A stretch of DNA of 7,685 nt from an uncultured Acholeplasmataceae bacterium (GCA_937983315.1 CALKAH010000133.1:1-7685); one strand, 5' to 3'; positions 1 to 7,511 are shown, numbered from the stretch's first letter. Notes: generated by a model from the sequence alone, not told the origin. Translations and numbers: made by a program.

Positions 1-44
1 ATCGTATTCGGTGACTGGAGTTCAGACGTGTGCTCTTCCGATCT
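1..44. other. Sequencing adapter, TruSeq read-2/P7 side (artefact)
   Basis: Positions 11-44 match, from memory, the Illumina TruSeq index-side adapter that ends in GCTCTTCCGATCT. The ten bases before it (ATCGTATTCG) fit the last two bases of the P7 stem followed by an 8-base sample index, but that split is inferred. This stretch is library sequence, not genome. Genomic sequence starts at about position 45. Confidence 0.95.
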
Positions 45-57
45 GATCGGGATTCAT
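45..57 (-). CDS. Start of a third cistron of the exporter operon, truncated by the contig end
   Basis: Only the first four codons (M-N-P-D) and one further base remain before the adapter. The start is supported by a GGAGG ribosome binding site on the minus strand (plus-strand CCTCC at 65-69) with a 7-base spacer to the ATG at 57-55. The stop codon of the preceding ABC subunit (62-60) lies inside that spacer, and only two bases separate the stop from this ATG. This tight arrangement suggests translational coupling and co-transcription with the exporter pair. The product cannot be identified from four residues. Exporter operons of this type may carry a regulator or accessory membrane protein, but nothing here shows which. 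A chance ATG after a chance GGAGG is possible but less likely given the spacing. Confidence 0.55.
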
Positions 58-59
58 GG

Positions 60-1925
60 TTAGACCTCCGCAGATTCAAATTGACTGTTGTAGAGATCCG
101 CATAGAAGCCATTTTTGTCAAGAAGAGTTTGATGATTACCTGTTTCAACAATATTTCCATCTTTCAAAACAAAGATGATATCTGCATTCTTAATCGTGGA
201 TAAGCGGTGTGCAATGACAAATGTTGTGCGTCCCTTCATGAGGTTATCCATCGCTTCTTGTATGAGTAACTCTGTTCTCACATCCACCGATGACGTTGCT
301 TCATCTAAGATCAACATGGGAGCATTTGCAACCATCGCACGTGCAATGGTTAGAAGTTGTTTTTGACCTTGTGATAAGCTTGCATTTTCATCCAGTACCA
401 TATCATATCCATAGGGCAAACTCTTGATAAAGTGATGGATATTCGCAGCTTTCGCAGCTTCAATCATCGCTTCATCGGATGCATCAGGATTACCATATTT
501 CAAGTTTTCACGGATGGTCCCTTGGAATAACCATGTATCCTGAAGAACCATACCAAATAATTCATGAACTTGATGTCTGGTGAGTGACGTTGTAGGTATA
601 CCATCAATTTTAATCGATCCACTATTGAGTTCATAGAAACGCATCAACAAGTTCACCAGTGTTGTTTTACCTGCACCGGTTGGTCCTACAATCGCAACCT
701 TCTGTCCAGCTTGAATGCTTGCATTAAAATCATGGATGATTTCTTTGTTTTCTTCATATCCAAAGCGCACATGGTTGAACTCGATACGGCCTTTAATCTG
801 ATCAATCTTCTTCGTTTCTTCTTCAATGTCCATTTCTTTCTCATTTAAGAATTCAAAAACACGTTCAGATGCTGCAAGTGCTGTTTGTGTCATCGTTAAA
901 CTTTGTGCAATATTTCCAAGGGGTTGTGAGAAGGTACGAACATACATGAGCATCGATTGAATATCACCAAGCATGAGTGATCCACTCGCTGCGAGAATTC
1001 CTCCAACAACGGAGATTGCAACATAGGATAGGTTACCCACAAACGTTGTTAAAGGCATCATGAGACCCGAAATAAATTGTGATTTCCAGGATGACTGATA
1101 AAGTTCTTTGTTGTGCTTATCAAATGTAACCATCATTTCTTGTTCTGCACGATAGGTCTTGATCACTTGTTGATGTGTGTAGTTTTCTTCGATATGTCCA
1201 TTTAATTGTCCAAGTGTTTGTTGCTGCTTACGGAAGAAACCACGCGCTTTTTTCATGATGATTCCCATCATCACTGAGGTGATAGGAAGGGTGACTAAAG
1301 CAACCAGTGTTAACCATCCTGAAATGGTAAACATCATGATGAGTACACCAATGACTAAGGTGATCGATGAGAATAGCGTTGAAACCGATGAGTTTAGTGC
1401 TTGACCAATCGTATCGATATCGTTTGTCATCCGTGACAATGTATCCCCATGAGGATGCTGGTCAAAGTATTTAAGAGGTAAACGTTCCATCTTAGAGAAG
1501 AGATCGGTTCTCAGTTGTCTTGAAATTTTTTGTGTCATATTGCTCACTAAGACACCTTGCGTGACATTAAAGATCAAACTCAATGTGTAAAGCGCTATGA
1601 GTAGATAAACGATTTGAAAAATCACAGTAAAATTAATCGCGAGTTCAAAAGTTCCTGCAAGAGGATTATAGGTGATCCCTTTTTGAATTTCTGTTGTAAT
1701 ATTTCCTAATAATTTTGGCCCAATAATCGCTAATGCAGCAGAGAGCATCGCAAATCCAATCATCAAGAAAAACATGGTGCGATAAGGTTTAATGTAGCTT
1801 AAAAGTTGTTTTAATGCTTTTTTCATGGATTTAGGCTTTTCACCCATTCCCATACGACCCATCGGGCCATGCATTGGACGAACAGCAGGTTTTAATGTTT
1901 GTTGTTGATCTTTTTGATTAGACAT
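60..1925 (-). CDS. ABC exporter half-transporter, catalytically canonical subunit (second gene of pair)
   Basis: A 621-residue half-transporter with an N-terminal membrane domain fused to a nucleotide-binding domain, of the multidrug/lipid exporter class. About 34 hydrophilic, Met/Gly-rich residues come first, then roughly six membrane segments between residues 48 and 340. The ATPase part shows an A-loop Tyr390, Walker A GPTGAGKTT (414-422), Q-loop Gln462, Walker B ending in Asp541, catalytic Glu542, D-loop SSVD (545-548) and H-loop His573. The signature is LSQGQ (517-521) rather than LSGGQ, which is familiar from TM288-type subunits. Its Walker motifs should form the active ATP site with the signature of the partner encoded just upstream. 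The ATG at 1925 is chosen because AAAGGAGG (plus-strand 1935-1942) lies 9 bases before it. A longer open frame to 2081 has no such site and would sit deep in the upstream gene. Transported substrate is unknown. Confidence 0.93.
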   Translation of the reverse strand: MSNQKDQQQTLKPAVRPMHGPMGRMGMGEKPKSMKKALKQLLSYIKPYRTMFFLMIGFAMLSAALAIIGPKLLGNITTEIQKGITYNPLAGTFELAINFTVIFQIVYLLIALYTLSLIFNVTQGVLVSNMTQKISRQLRTDLFSKMERLPLKYFDQHPHGDTLSRMTNDIDTIGQALNSSVSTLFSSITLVIGVLIMMFTISGWLTLVALVTLPITSVMMGIIMKKARGFFRKQQQTLGQLNGHIEENYTHQQVIKTYRAEQEMMVTFDKHNKELYQSSWKSQFISGLMMPLTTFVGNLSYVAISVVGGILAASGSLMLGDIQSMLMYVRTFSQPLGNIAQSLTMTQTALAASERVFEFLNEKEMDIEEETKKIDQIKGRIEFNHVRFGYEENKEIIHDFNASIQAGQKVAIVGPTGAGKTTLVNLLMRFYELNSGSIKIDGIPTTSLTRHQVHELFGMVLQDTWLFQGTIRENLKYGNPDASDEAMIEAAKAANIHHFIKSLPYGYDMVLDENASLSQGQKQLLTIARAMVANAPMLILDEATSSVDVRTELLIQEAMDNLMKGRTTFVIAHRLSTIKNADIIFVLKDGNIVETGNHQTLLDKNGFYADLYNSQFESAEV

Positions 1926-3681
1926 ACCCGAGTTCCTCCTTTGAGAGTTGTGCAAATGCAATATCTTGATAGGGTTTGCATGATGAAACAAGCTCATGGT
2001 GTGTACCTTGACCGACGACTTCACCTTGATCAAGAACAATGATATGATCAGCATCCATGATGGTACCAATACGTTGACCAATGATGACCGTTAAGGCTTC
2101 TTTCATTGTTGGTTTGAGTGCTTTTCTGAGTTCACGATCTGTCCGATAATCGAGTGCTGAAAATGAATCATCAAAGATGAGAATGCTTGGCTTCTTGACT
2201 AAAGCACGCGCAATCGATAGGCGTTGTTTTTGTCCACCGGAGACGTTAGCTCCACCTTGATCAATGGTTCGATGTAATCCTTCTTCCGATTCATCAACAA
2301 GCGACTTAATTTGTGCGATTGATAAAGCTTTAACCATCTCGTCTTCACTTACGTTTTGTTGTCCTAAAGAAAGATTGGTTTCAATATCTCCACGGAACAA
2401 TGTTCCTTTTTGTGGGACATAACCCATCATGTGATAGAGCGCATCAAAGGAATATTCTTTGATATTTCTACCGTTGATGAGGATCTCACCTTGTGTGACA
2501 TCATAGAAACGTAAAAGAAGTGAAATAATCGTTGATTTCCCAGAACCTGTAGACCCTATAAATGCTAAGATATCACCTTTTTTCGCCTTAAAACTGACGT
2601 TTTTAAGCACATCTTCATCTGCATTCGGATAGCGGAAACTAACGTTTTTAAACGCAATATTAAGCTCACCTTCGAGATCATGGATGGTTCCTTCTTGAAT
2701 CGATGGTGATGTGTTTAATACTTCGTTGATGCGACGTGCAGATACCCATGCACGAGGTAAAAAGATGAAAAGCATGATTAAAATCATGAAGGCAATCAGA
2801 ATTATCATCGCATACGATGTAAATTGGATTTGAAGAGATAAACCTTCGACTGGATTACTTCCTAATAGATTGTCACCAATCAAAACAGCACCAACTGTAA
2901 TGAGTGCAAGATTGAGACCGTTCATGATGAAATTCATTCCTGGATTCATGACTGCAAATGCTGTATTCACAAAAAGTTGAGTCTTGGTTAATTCCGTATT
3001 GACCTTTTCAAACTTCACTTCTTGTGTTTTTTCTGCATGATGTGCGCGAACAACACGAATACCCGTGAGTGTTTCGCGAGTGACTTGGTTGACATCGTCG
3101 GTTTGTTTCTGGATTCTCGCAAATTTAGGTCCAACCAAGATAAAGATCGTTGTGATCAAAACTAAGATGGCGACGACACCACCAACAACAACTAAACTCA
3201 TGGTGAGATTGATCGACGTTACTTTTCGAATACCTGAAAATGCCATAATCGGTGCAGTAATCAACATACGAAGCATCATAATCACAGCCATTTGAACTTG
3301 TTGGATATCGTTTGTACTTCGTGTGATCAAAGATGGTGTTGAGAATTTGTTCATTTCTGCAGCCGAGAATGTTTGAATGTGTCCAAAGAGTTTGTGTCTA
3401 ACTGTGACAGCTAAACGTGTACCGATGCGTGCAGCGATCAAACTGGCGATCACGGTTGATGTGATCGAACCCAAGGTGATCAGCAACATCATGCCACCTT
3501 CTTCAAGAATGGCTGATGTTTGAGAAACACCTGTGATGGTTCCTTGATTGATTAAAAGAATAATCTTTCCCATGTATTCAGGTAACAGCAAATCCATTTG
3601 AACTTGACCGTAAACTAAAAAGCCAATGAGTAAGATCAGTAACCAGTGATACCATTGAAAATACTTGAATAATTTGAGCAT
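1918..3681 (-). CDS. ABC exporter half-transporter, degenerate-site subunit (first gene of pair)
   Basis: A 587-residue half-transporter with about six hydrophobic membrane segments (roughly residues 13-25, 64-85, 131-152, 159-184, 250-270, 290-309) followed by an ATPase domain. Walker A is GSTGSGKST (376-384), Q-loop Gln424, signature VSGGQ (480-484), Walker B Asp504 and D-loop SALD (508-511). Two catalytic positions are changed: Asp505 replaces the usual Glu after Walker B, and Gln536 replaces the H-loop His. In the heterodimeric exporter family (TM287/TM288-like) this pattern marks the subunit whose own ATP site hydrolyses poorly while its intact signature serves the partner's active site. 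The ATG at 3681 is chosen because AGGAGG lies 5 bases upstream. A GTG 24 bases further out (3705) coincides with the predicted transcription start and lacks a ribosome binding site. Export substrate cannot be read from the sequence. Confidence 0.93.
   Translation of the reverse strand: MLKLFKYFQWYHWLLILLIGFLVYGQVQMDLLLPEYMGKIILLINQGTITGVSQTSAILEEGGMMLLITLGSITSTVIASLIAARIGTRLAVTVRHKLFGHIQTFSAAEMNKFSTPSLITRSTNDIQQVQMAVIMMLRMLITAPIMAFSGIRKVTSINLTMSLVVVGGVVAILVLITTIFILVGPKFARIQKQTDDVNQVTRETLTGIRVVRAHHAEKTQEVKFEKVNTELTKTQLFVNTAFAVMNPGMNFIMNGLNLALITVGAVLIGDNLLGSNPVEGLSLQIQFTSYAMIILIAFMILIMLFIFLPRAWVSARRINEVLNTSPSIQEGTIHDLEGELNIAFKNVSFRYPNADEDVLKNVSFKAKKGDILAFIGSTGSGKSTIISLLLRFYDVTQGEILINGRNIKEYSFDALYHMMGYVPQKGTLFRGDIETNLSLGQQNVSEDEMVKALSIAQIKSLVDESEEGLHRTIDQGGANVSGGQKQRLSIARALVKKPSILIFDDSFSALDYRTDRELRKALKPTMKEALTVIIGQRIGTIMDADHIIVLDQGEVVGQGTHHELVSSCKPYQDIAFAQLSKEELGYV
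1935..1942 (-). promoter_or_regulatory. Ribosome binding site deciding the second ABC subunit start
   Basis: AAAGGAGG on the minus strand lies inside the 3' end of the upstream ABC gene, with 9 bases to the ATG at 1925. The start and the upstream stop share the 8 bases ATGTCTAA (1925-1918), so ribosomes finishing the first subunit are placed to start the second. Confidence 0.85.
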
Positions 3682-3686
3682 AAAAA

Positions 3687-3692
3687 CCTCCT
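3687..3692 (-). promoter_or_regulatory. Ribosome binding site of the first ABC subunit
   Basis: A full AGGAGG on the minus strand with a 5-base A/T spacer (five T on the coding strand) to the ATG at 3681. It settles the start against the upstream in-frame GTG at 3705. Confidence 0.85.
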
Positions 3693-3710
3693 GAAGTTGT
3701 ATCACTTACC

Positions 3711-3738
3711 ATCATACCCCTTTTTGTTGATTAATCAA
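3711..3738 (-). promoter_or_regulatory. Sigma-A-like promoter of the exporter operon
   Basis: On the minus strand the -35 candidate is TTGATT (3738-3733) and the -10 candidate is TATGAT (3716-3711), separated by 16 bases. The predicted transcription start near 3704 gives a leader of about 23 bases holding the AGGAGG site. The promoter lies directly after the ppdK terminator, so the exporter genes probably form their own unit. The -35 half overlaps a perfect palindrome, which suggests repression. Confidence 0.6.
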
Positions 3739-3740
3739 CA
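3725..3740. promoter_or_regulatory. Perfect 16-bp palindrome over the -35 element, candidate operator
   Basis: TGTTGATTAATCAACA reads identically on both strands, flanked by T runs on the plus strand. It covers the whole -35 hexamer of the exporter promoter, so a dimeric repressor bound here would block RNA polymerase. The TTG-N6-CAA core resembles sites used by MarR-type regulators, which often control drug exporters. That family assignment is an inference, and no regulator gene is visible in the window. Confidence 0.55.
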
Positions 3741-3768
3741 TTTTTGAACTTCTTCCATTTTTTCACAT

Positions 3769-3798
3769 AAAAAAAGCCCAACGCTTTCGCGTCAGGCT
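3769..3798 (-). terminator. Intrinsic terminator after ppdK
   Basis: Read on the minus strand, a 10-base-pair stem (AGCCTGACGC with GCGTTGGGCT, including two G-U pairs) closes on a GAAA tetraloop and runs into a tract of seven T. It starts 8 bases after the ppdK stop codon. It should end the pfkA-ppdK transcript and insulate the exporter promoter. There is no T tract on the plus-strand side, so it works in one direction. Confidence 0.92.
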
Positions 3799-3806
3799 GA
3801 TTTCAA

Positions 3807-6434
3807 TTACTTTCTTGGATTCTTGATGTTTGCGTGTGCAGCAGCAAGTCTCGCAATGGGTACTCTAAAGGGTGAGCATGATACATAGGTTAAACCAATG
3901 TTATGACAGAATTCAACCGAGATTGGATCGCCACCGTGTTCACCACAAATACCTAATTTGATGTCAGGACGTGTCTGTTGACCGAGTTTAACAGCCATTT
4001 CCATCAATTTACCCACACCAATTTGGTCGATGTGTGCAAAGGGGTCATTGGCGAAAATCTTCTTTTCGTAATAATCGCCTAAGAACTTACCAGCGTCATC
4101 TCTTGAGAATCCGAAGGTCATTTGTGTTAAGTCATTGGTACCAAAGCTAAAGAATTCAGCTTCTTTTGCAATGACGTCAGCCGTTAATGCAGCACGTGGA
4201 ATTTCGATCATGGTACCAACAAGATACTTTAGATCAACATTCGCTTCTTTGATTATCTTATCAGCGGTTGCTACAACAACATCTTTGACGTATTGTAATT
4301 CTTTGATATCGCCAACTAGAGGAATCATGATTTCAGGTGTGACGTTTAAGCCTTCCTTCTTCACATGAATGGCAGCTTCAATAACCGCTCTGGTTTGCAT
4401 TTCTGCAATTTCAGGATAGGTGACTGTTAAACGAACACCACGATGACCGAGCATGGGGTTTGTTTCATGGAGGTCATTGATGGTCTTAGACAGTTCTTCG
4501 AATGTCAAGCCCATTTCTTTAGCGAGTGCACGAATATCTTCTTCAGCAGTTGGAACGAACTCATGTAGAGGTGGATCCAAATACCGGATGGTCACGGCGT
4601 AACCCTTCATTTCTTTATAAAGACCAATGAAGTCTTCTCTTTGCATGGGAAGTAACTTCGCGAGTGCCTTTTCTCTTTCTTTCTTATTCTTTGCAACGAT
4701 CATTTCACGAACTGCAGGGATACGATCGGGTTCAAAGAACATATGTTCAGTACGGCATAGACCAATACCTTCAGCACCATACTTGTATGCAACTTTGGCA
4801 TCACGTGGTGTGTCAGCATTTGTTCTTACCTTGAGTGCTCTGTATTTATCTGCCCACTTCATGAGTGTTTCAAAGTCTCCAGAAACGGTAGCATCTTGAG
4901 TTTCAACTTTTTGGCCATAAACCTTACCGGTTGAACCATCTAATGAAATCCAGTCGCCTTCTTTGAATGTTTCACCGTTGACTTCAAAGTACTTGTCTTT
5001 TTCATAGACATGAACTTGTCCAGCTCCGGCAACGCAGCATGTACCCATACCACGTGCAACAACGGCAGCGTGAGAGGTCATACCACCACGAGAGGTTAAG
5101 ATACCTGCAGAAACAACCATACCTTCGATATCTTCAGGTGATGTTTCTTGACGAACTAAAACGACAGGAAGACCATCTTTCTTCTTCAATTCTTTCGCAC
5201 GTTCAGCAGTGAATACAACGCGACCGGTCGCTGCACCTGGAGATGCATTAAGACCTGTTGTGATTAAACGTGCTTTCTTTAATGCTTCAGGATTGAATTG
5301 TGGGTGAAGAAGTGCATCAAGCTGTGCAGGTTCAACCTTTAAGACAGCTTCTTGTTCAGTGAGAACGCCTTCTTTAACCAAGTCAATGGCAACTTTTAAA
5401 GCAGCTTGAGCTGTACGTTTACCGTTACGTGTTTGTAACATGTAAAGTTTACCGCGTTCAATGGTGAATTCCATATCTTGCATATCGCGATAGTGTGCTT
5501 CAAGTTTCTTGGAAATACGGAAGAATTCATCATATAATGCGGGGTTATCTTTCTTTAATTCAGCGATGGGTTTTGGTGTACGAATACCTGCCACAACGTC
5601 TTCACCTTGGGCATTAAAGAGATATTCACCATAGAGGACGTTTTCACCGGTTGCTGGGTTTCTTGAGAACGCAACACCTGTACCAGAATCATCACCCATG
5701 TTACCAAAGACCATGCCTTGAACGTTAACCGCTGTTCCCCATTCGTAAGGAATATGGTTTAAACGACGGTAAGTGTTTGCACGTGGGTTATCCCATGATC
5801 TGAACACTGCAGTAACAGCTTCAATGAGTTGTTCTTTTGGATCTTGTGGGAAAGGTTGTCCTTTCAACTCTTCGTATTTCTTTAAGAATTGTTGAACAAG
5901 TTTCTTTAAATCATGAGCATCAAGATCAGTATCAAGTTCAACACCTTTCTTGTGCTTCATCTCTTCTAAAAGATGTTCAAAATTGCTCTTGTCGATTTCC
6001 ATTACGACGTCAGCAAACATCTGGATGAAACGGCGATAAGAGTCATATGCGAAGCGTGGGTTGTTGGTCAGTTTTGCTAAACCTTCTACAGAGACGTTGT
6101 TCAAACCAAGGTTGAGGATGGTATCCATCATACCAGGCATGGACGCTCTCGCACCAGAACGTACGGATACCAAGAAAGGATCATTAGGATCTCCGAATTT
6201 CTTACCTGCTTCTTTTTCTGTTGTTGCTAAAGCGGCATAGATTTGCTCAATGATTTCAGGAGCAATCACTTTTTTACGGCGATAATAATCGTTGCACGCT
6301 TCAGTTGTGACGGTAAAACCTTGTGGGACAGGCATACCAAGGGATGTCATTTCCGCTAAGTTTGCACCTTTACCGCCAAGAAGGTTCTTCATCGTTGCGT
6401 TACCTTCTCTGAATAAATAGACGTATTTTGTCAT
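3807..6434 (-). CDS. ppdK: Pyruvate, phosphate dikinase
   Basis: Cytosolic enzyme interconverting PEP + AMP + PPi and pyruvate + ATP + Pi. At 875 residues it has the usual family length, appears intact, and keeps the three-part layout. The N-terminal ATP-grasp domain (about 1-340) includes LLGGKGANLAEM near residues 18-29. The swivelling phosphohistidine domain has GGMTSHAAVVARG with phospho-acceptor His455 and neighbouring Thr453. The C-terminal PEP/pyruvate barrel has Arg561, Arg617, Glu744, Asn767 and the GICGEHGGDP motif with catalytic Cys830. These numbers agree within one residue with those of the Clostridium symbiosum enzyme as I recall them. The ATG at 6434 is preferred because AGGA (plus-strand 6442-6445) lies 7 bases before it. 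An ATG two codons earlier (6440) would be only one base from that site. It follows pfkA in the same direction with no terminator between them, and it likely serves glycolysis in the pyruvate-forming direction, an inference from context. Confidence 0.98.
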   Translation of the reverse strand: MTKYVYLFREGNATMKNLLGGKGANLAEMTSLGMPVPQGFTVTTEACNDYYRRKKVIAPEIIEQIYAALATTEKEAGKKFGDPNDPFLVSVRSGARASMPGMMDTILNLGLNNVSVEGLAKLTNNPRFAYDSYRRFIQMFADVVMEIDKSNFEHLLEEMKHKKGVELDTDLDAHDLKKLVQQFLKKYEELKGQPFPQDPKEQLIEAVTAVFRSWDNPRANTYRRLNHIPYEWGTAVNVQGMVFGNMGDDSGTGVAFSRNPATGENVLYGEYLFNAQGEDVVAGIRTPKPIAELKKDNPALYDEFFRISKKLEAHYRDMQDMEFTIERGKLYMLQTRNGKRTAQAALKVAIDLVKEGVLTEQEAVLKVEPAQLDALLHPQFNPEALKKARLITTGLNASPGAATGRVVFTAERAKELKKKDGLPVVLVRQETSPEDIEGMVVSAGILTSRGGMTSHAAVVARGMGTCCVAGAGQVHVYEKDKYFEVNGETFKEGDWISLDGSTGKVYGQKVETQDATVSGDFETLMKWADKYRALKVRTNADTPRDAKVAYKYGAEGIGLCRTEHMFFEPDRIPAVREMIVAKNKKEREKALAKLLPMQREDFIGLYKEMKGYAVTIRYLDPPLHEFVPTAEEDIRALAKEMGLTFEELSKTINDLHETNPMLGHRGVRLTVTYPEIAEMQTRAVIEAAIHVKKEGLNVTPEIMIPLVGDIKELQYVKDVVVATADKIIKEANVDLKYLVGTMIEIPRAALTADVIAKEAEFFSFGTNDLTQMTFGFSRDDAGKFLGDYYEKKIFANDPFAHIDQIGVGKLMEMAVKLGQQTRPDIKLGICGEHGGDPISVEFCHNIGLTYVSCSPFRVPIARLAAAHANIKNPRK

Positions 6435-6441
6435 AGTCATT

Positions 6442-6445
6442 TCCT
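6442..6445 (-). promoter_or_regulatory. Ribosome binding site of ppdK
   Basis: AGGA within AGAAAGGAA on the minus strand sits 7 bases from the ATG at 6434 but only one base from the ATG at 6440. This spacing is the reason for preferring the shorter form of the protein. Confidence 0.6.
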
Positions 6446-6468
6446 TTCTCTAAAAATTTACCATTTTT

Positions 6469-6474
6469 ATTATA
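6469..6474 (-). promoter_or_regulatory. Possible weak internal promoter (-10 only) before ppdK
   Basis: A TATAAT on the minus strand in the A/T-rich gap between pfkA and ppdK would start transcription about 28 bases before ppdK. No acceptable -35 hexamer is present at 16-18 bases (candidates read TTCATA, TTTCAT, GTTTCA) and there is no TG extension. Base composition alone could explain it. Confidence 0.2.
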
Positions 6475-6489
6475 TATGATTTCGTTTAA

Positions 6490-7440
6490 TTATGAAACCT
6501 TTTTAACCAGATTATACAGTTCGTTCTTGGGTCGCTTCATACCCACGACGTTAGAAAAGGGTAGATGGACCATGCGTGAGTCACGCACTCCTACACATAC
6601 ACCATAGATATCATCGTTGAGTAGTTCAACAGCATAGGTTCCCATGCGTGAACCTAGGATACGATCTTCGGGGCAAGGTGATCCTCCGCGTTGAATATAA
6701 CCTAAGACCGTTGCGCGTGATGCAAATCCTGATTTTTCAGTAATCTCATTGGCGAAATCATGAACATTTAAGATGTTTTCAGTGATGACGATAATCGCGT
6801 GACGTCTGCCTTCTTTTTTATGTTTTTTTAGGCGTTCGATGATGGCTTCTTTGTTCATCGGATTTTCAGGTGTAATGATGAACTCAGCACCACCACAAAT
6901 CCCTGCAAAGAGCGCTAAATCACCACAATGTCTTCCCATCACTTCAACGATGGAACAGCGTTGGTGAGATGTTGAGGTATCTCTGAGTTTATCGATGGCA
7001 TCTACAATCGTTTCAACGGCGGTATGAAAACCAATGGTGAAATCAGTACCCGCAATATCATTATCAATCGTTCCAGGTAATCCAATCGTTTTAATCCCCA
7101 TTTTTGTTAAATCCATTGCACCACGATATGTCCCATCACCACCAATGACGATGAGCGCTTCAATCCCTCTTGATTTGAGATTTTCAATCGCTTGTTGACG
7201 TACCTCTTCTTTTAAAAATTCAGGAGCACGGGATGTTCCTAAAAAGGTCCCACCCAAATTGAGCATCCCTGAAACGCTTTGATGAGTCAGCAAAACCATG
7301 TTATCATCGATCATGCCTTGATAACCGTCTTTGATGCCGTAAATCTCATGACCATAACTCGTTCCTGCACGCACGACAGCACGAATCGCTGCATTCATTC
7401 CAGGGGCGTCTCCACCGGATGTTAAAACACCAATTTTCAT
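6490..7440 (-). CDS. pfkA: ATP-dependent 6-phosphofructokinase
   Basis: Cytosolic glycolytic enzyme phosphorylating fructose 6-phosphate to fructose 1,6-bisphosphate. At 316 residues it has normal bacterial length. Visible motifs are the N-terminal nucleotide loop GVLTSGGDAPGMNAA (4-18), GGDGT (100-104), the catalytic PGTIDND (122-128, general base Asp126), EVMGR (166-170), Glu221 and QRGGSP (250-255). Gly103 and Gly123 occupy the positions where PPi-using enzymes carry Asp and Lys, so this is an ATP user. Two ligand-site positions differ from the E. coli and Bacillus enzymes: Tyr248 where His249 contacts the sugar phosphate, and His53 where effector-site Arg54 is usual. The start at 7440 gives the family's MKIGVLTSGG beginning. 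An in-frame ATG at 7461 would add MLGDGNV, and the ribosome binding site does not decide firmly between them (GGGAG 11 bases before 7440, AGG 7 bases before 7461). It leads into ppdK without a terminator. Confidence 0.97.
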   Translation of the reverse strand: MKIGVLTSGGDAPGMNAAIRAVVRAGTSYGHEIYGIKDGYQGMIDDNMVLLTHQSVSGMLNLGGTFLGTSRAPEFLKEEVRQQAIENLKSRGIEALIVIGGDGTYRGAMDLTKMGIKTIGLPGTIDNDIAGTDFTIGFHTAVETIVDAIDKLRDTSTSHQRCSIVEVMGRHCGDLALFAGICGGAEFIITPENPMNKEAIIERLKKHKKEGRRHAIIVITENILNVHDFANEITEKSGFASRATVLGYIQRGGSPCPEDRILGSRMGTYAVELLNDDIYGVCVGVRDSRMVHLPFSNVVGMKRPKNELYNLVKKVS

Positions 7441-7482
7441 AACATTTCCATCTCCCAACATAAAAAAACCTATTGCAATGAT

Positions 7483-7491
7483 ATTATATCA
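7483..7491 (-). promoter_or_regulatory. Extended -10 promoter of pfkA
   Basis: On the minus strand TGATATAAT gives a perfect TATAAT (7488-7483) with a TG-N extension (7491-7489). No good -35 hexamer is found at 16-18 bases, which is tolerated by extended -10 promoters. The predicted start near 7476 leaves a leader of about 35 bases before the ATG at 7440. The -10 lies in an inverted repeat, ATGATAT and ATATCAT around one base (7478-7492). Confidence 0.6.
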
Positions 7492-7511
7492 TAGGTGCGT
7501 GAAGTTATGCG

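Noticed and set aside
1926..2081. N-terminal extension of the second ABC subunit by 52 residues.
   Set aside because: It overlaps the conserved ATPase end of the upstream subunit, while an AAAGGAGG site 9 bases before 1925 gives a family-like N-terminus.
4627..4899. Plus-strand open frame of about 90 codons inside ppdK, and similar short plus-strand frames at 175-366, 3065-3295, 4135-4368 and 5837-6028.
   Set aside because: All lie antisense to well-conserved coding sequence, show no ribosome binding site or domain, and look like shadows of the real genes.
3807..7440. A complete PPi-dependent glycolysis module (PPi-PFK plus PPDK).
   Set aside because: PfkA has Gly at both positions that carry Asp and Lys in PPi-using enzymes, so it is read as ATP-dependent.
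7468..7496. Minus-strand ACCTAT/ATAGGT stem followed by seven T, resembling a terminator or attenuator in the pfkA leader.
   Set aside because: The extended -10 TGATATAAT lies inside the would-be hairpin, so the 5' arm is upstream of the predicted transcription start and would not be in the pfkA RNA. The stem is also A/T-rich with a bulged interior.
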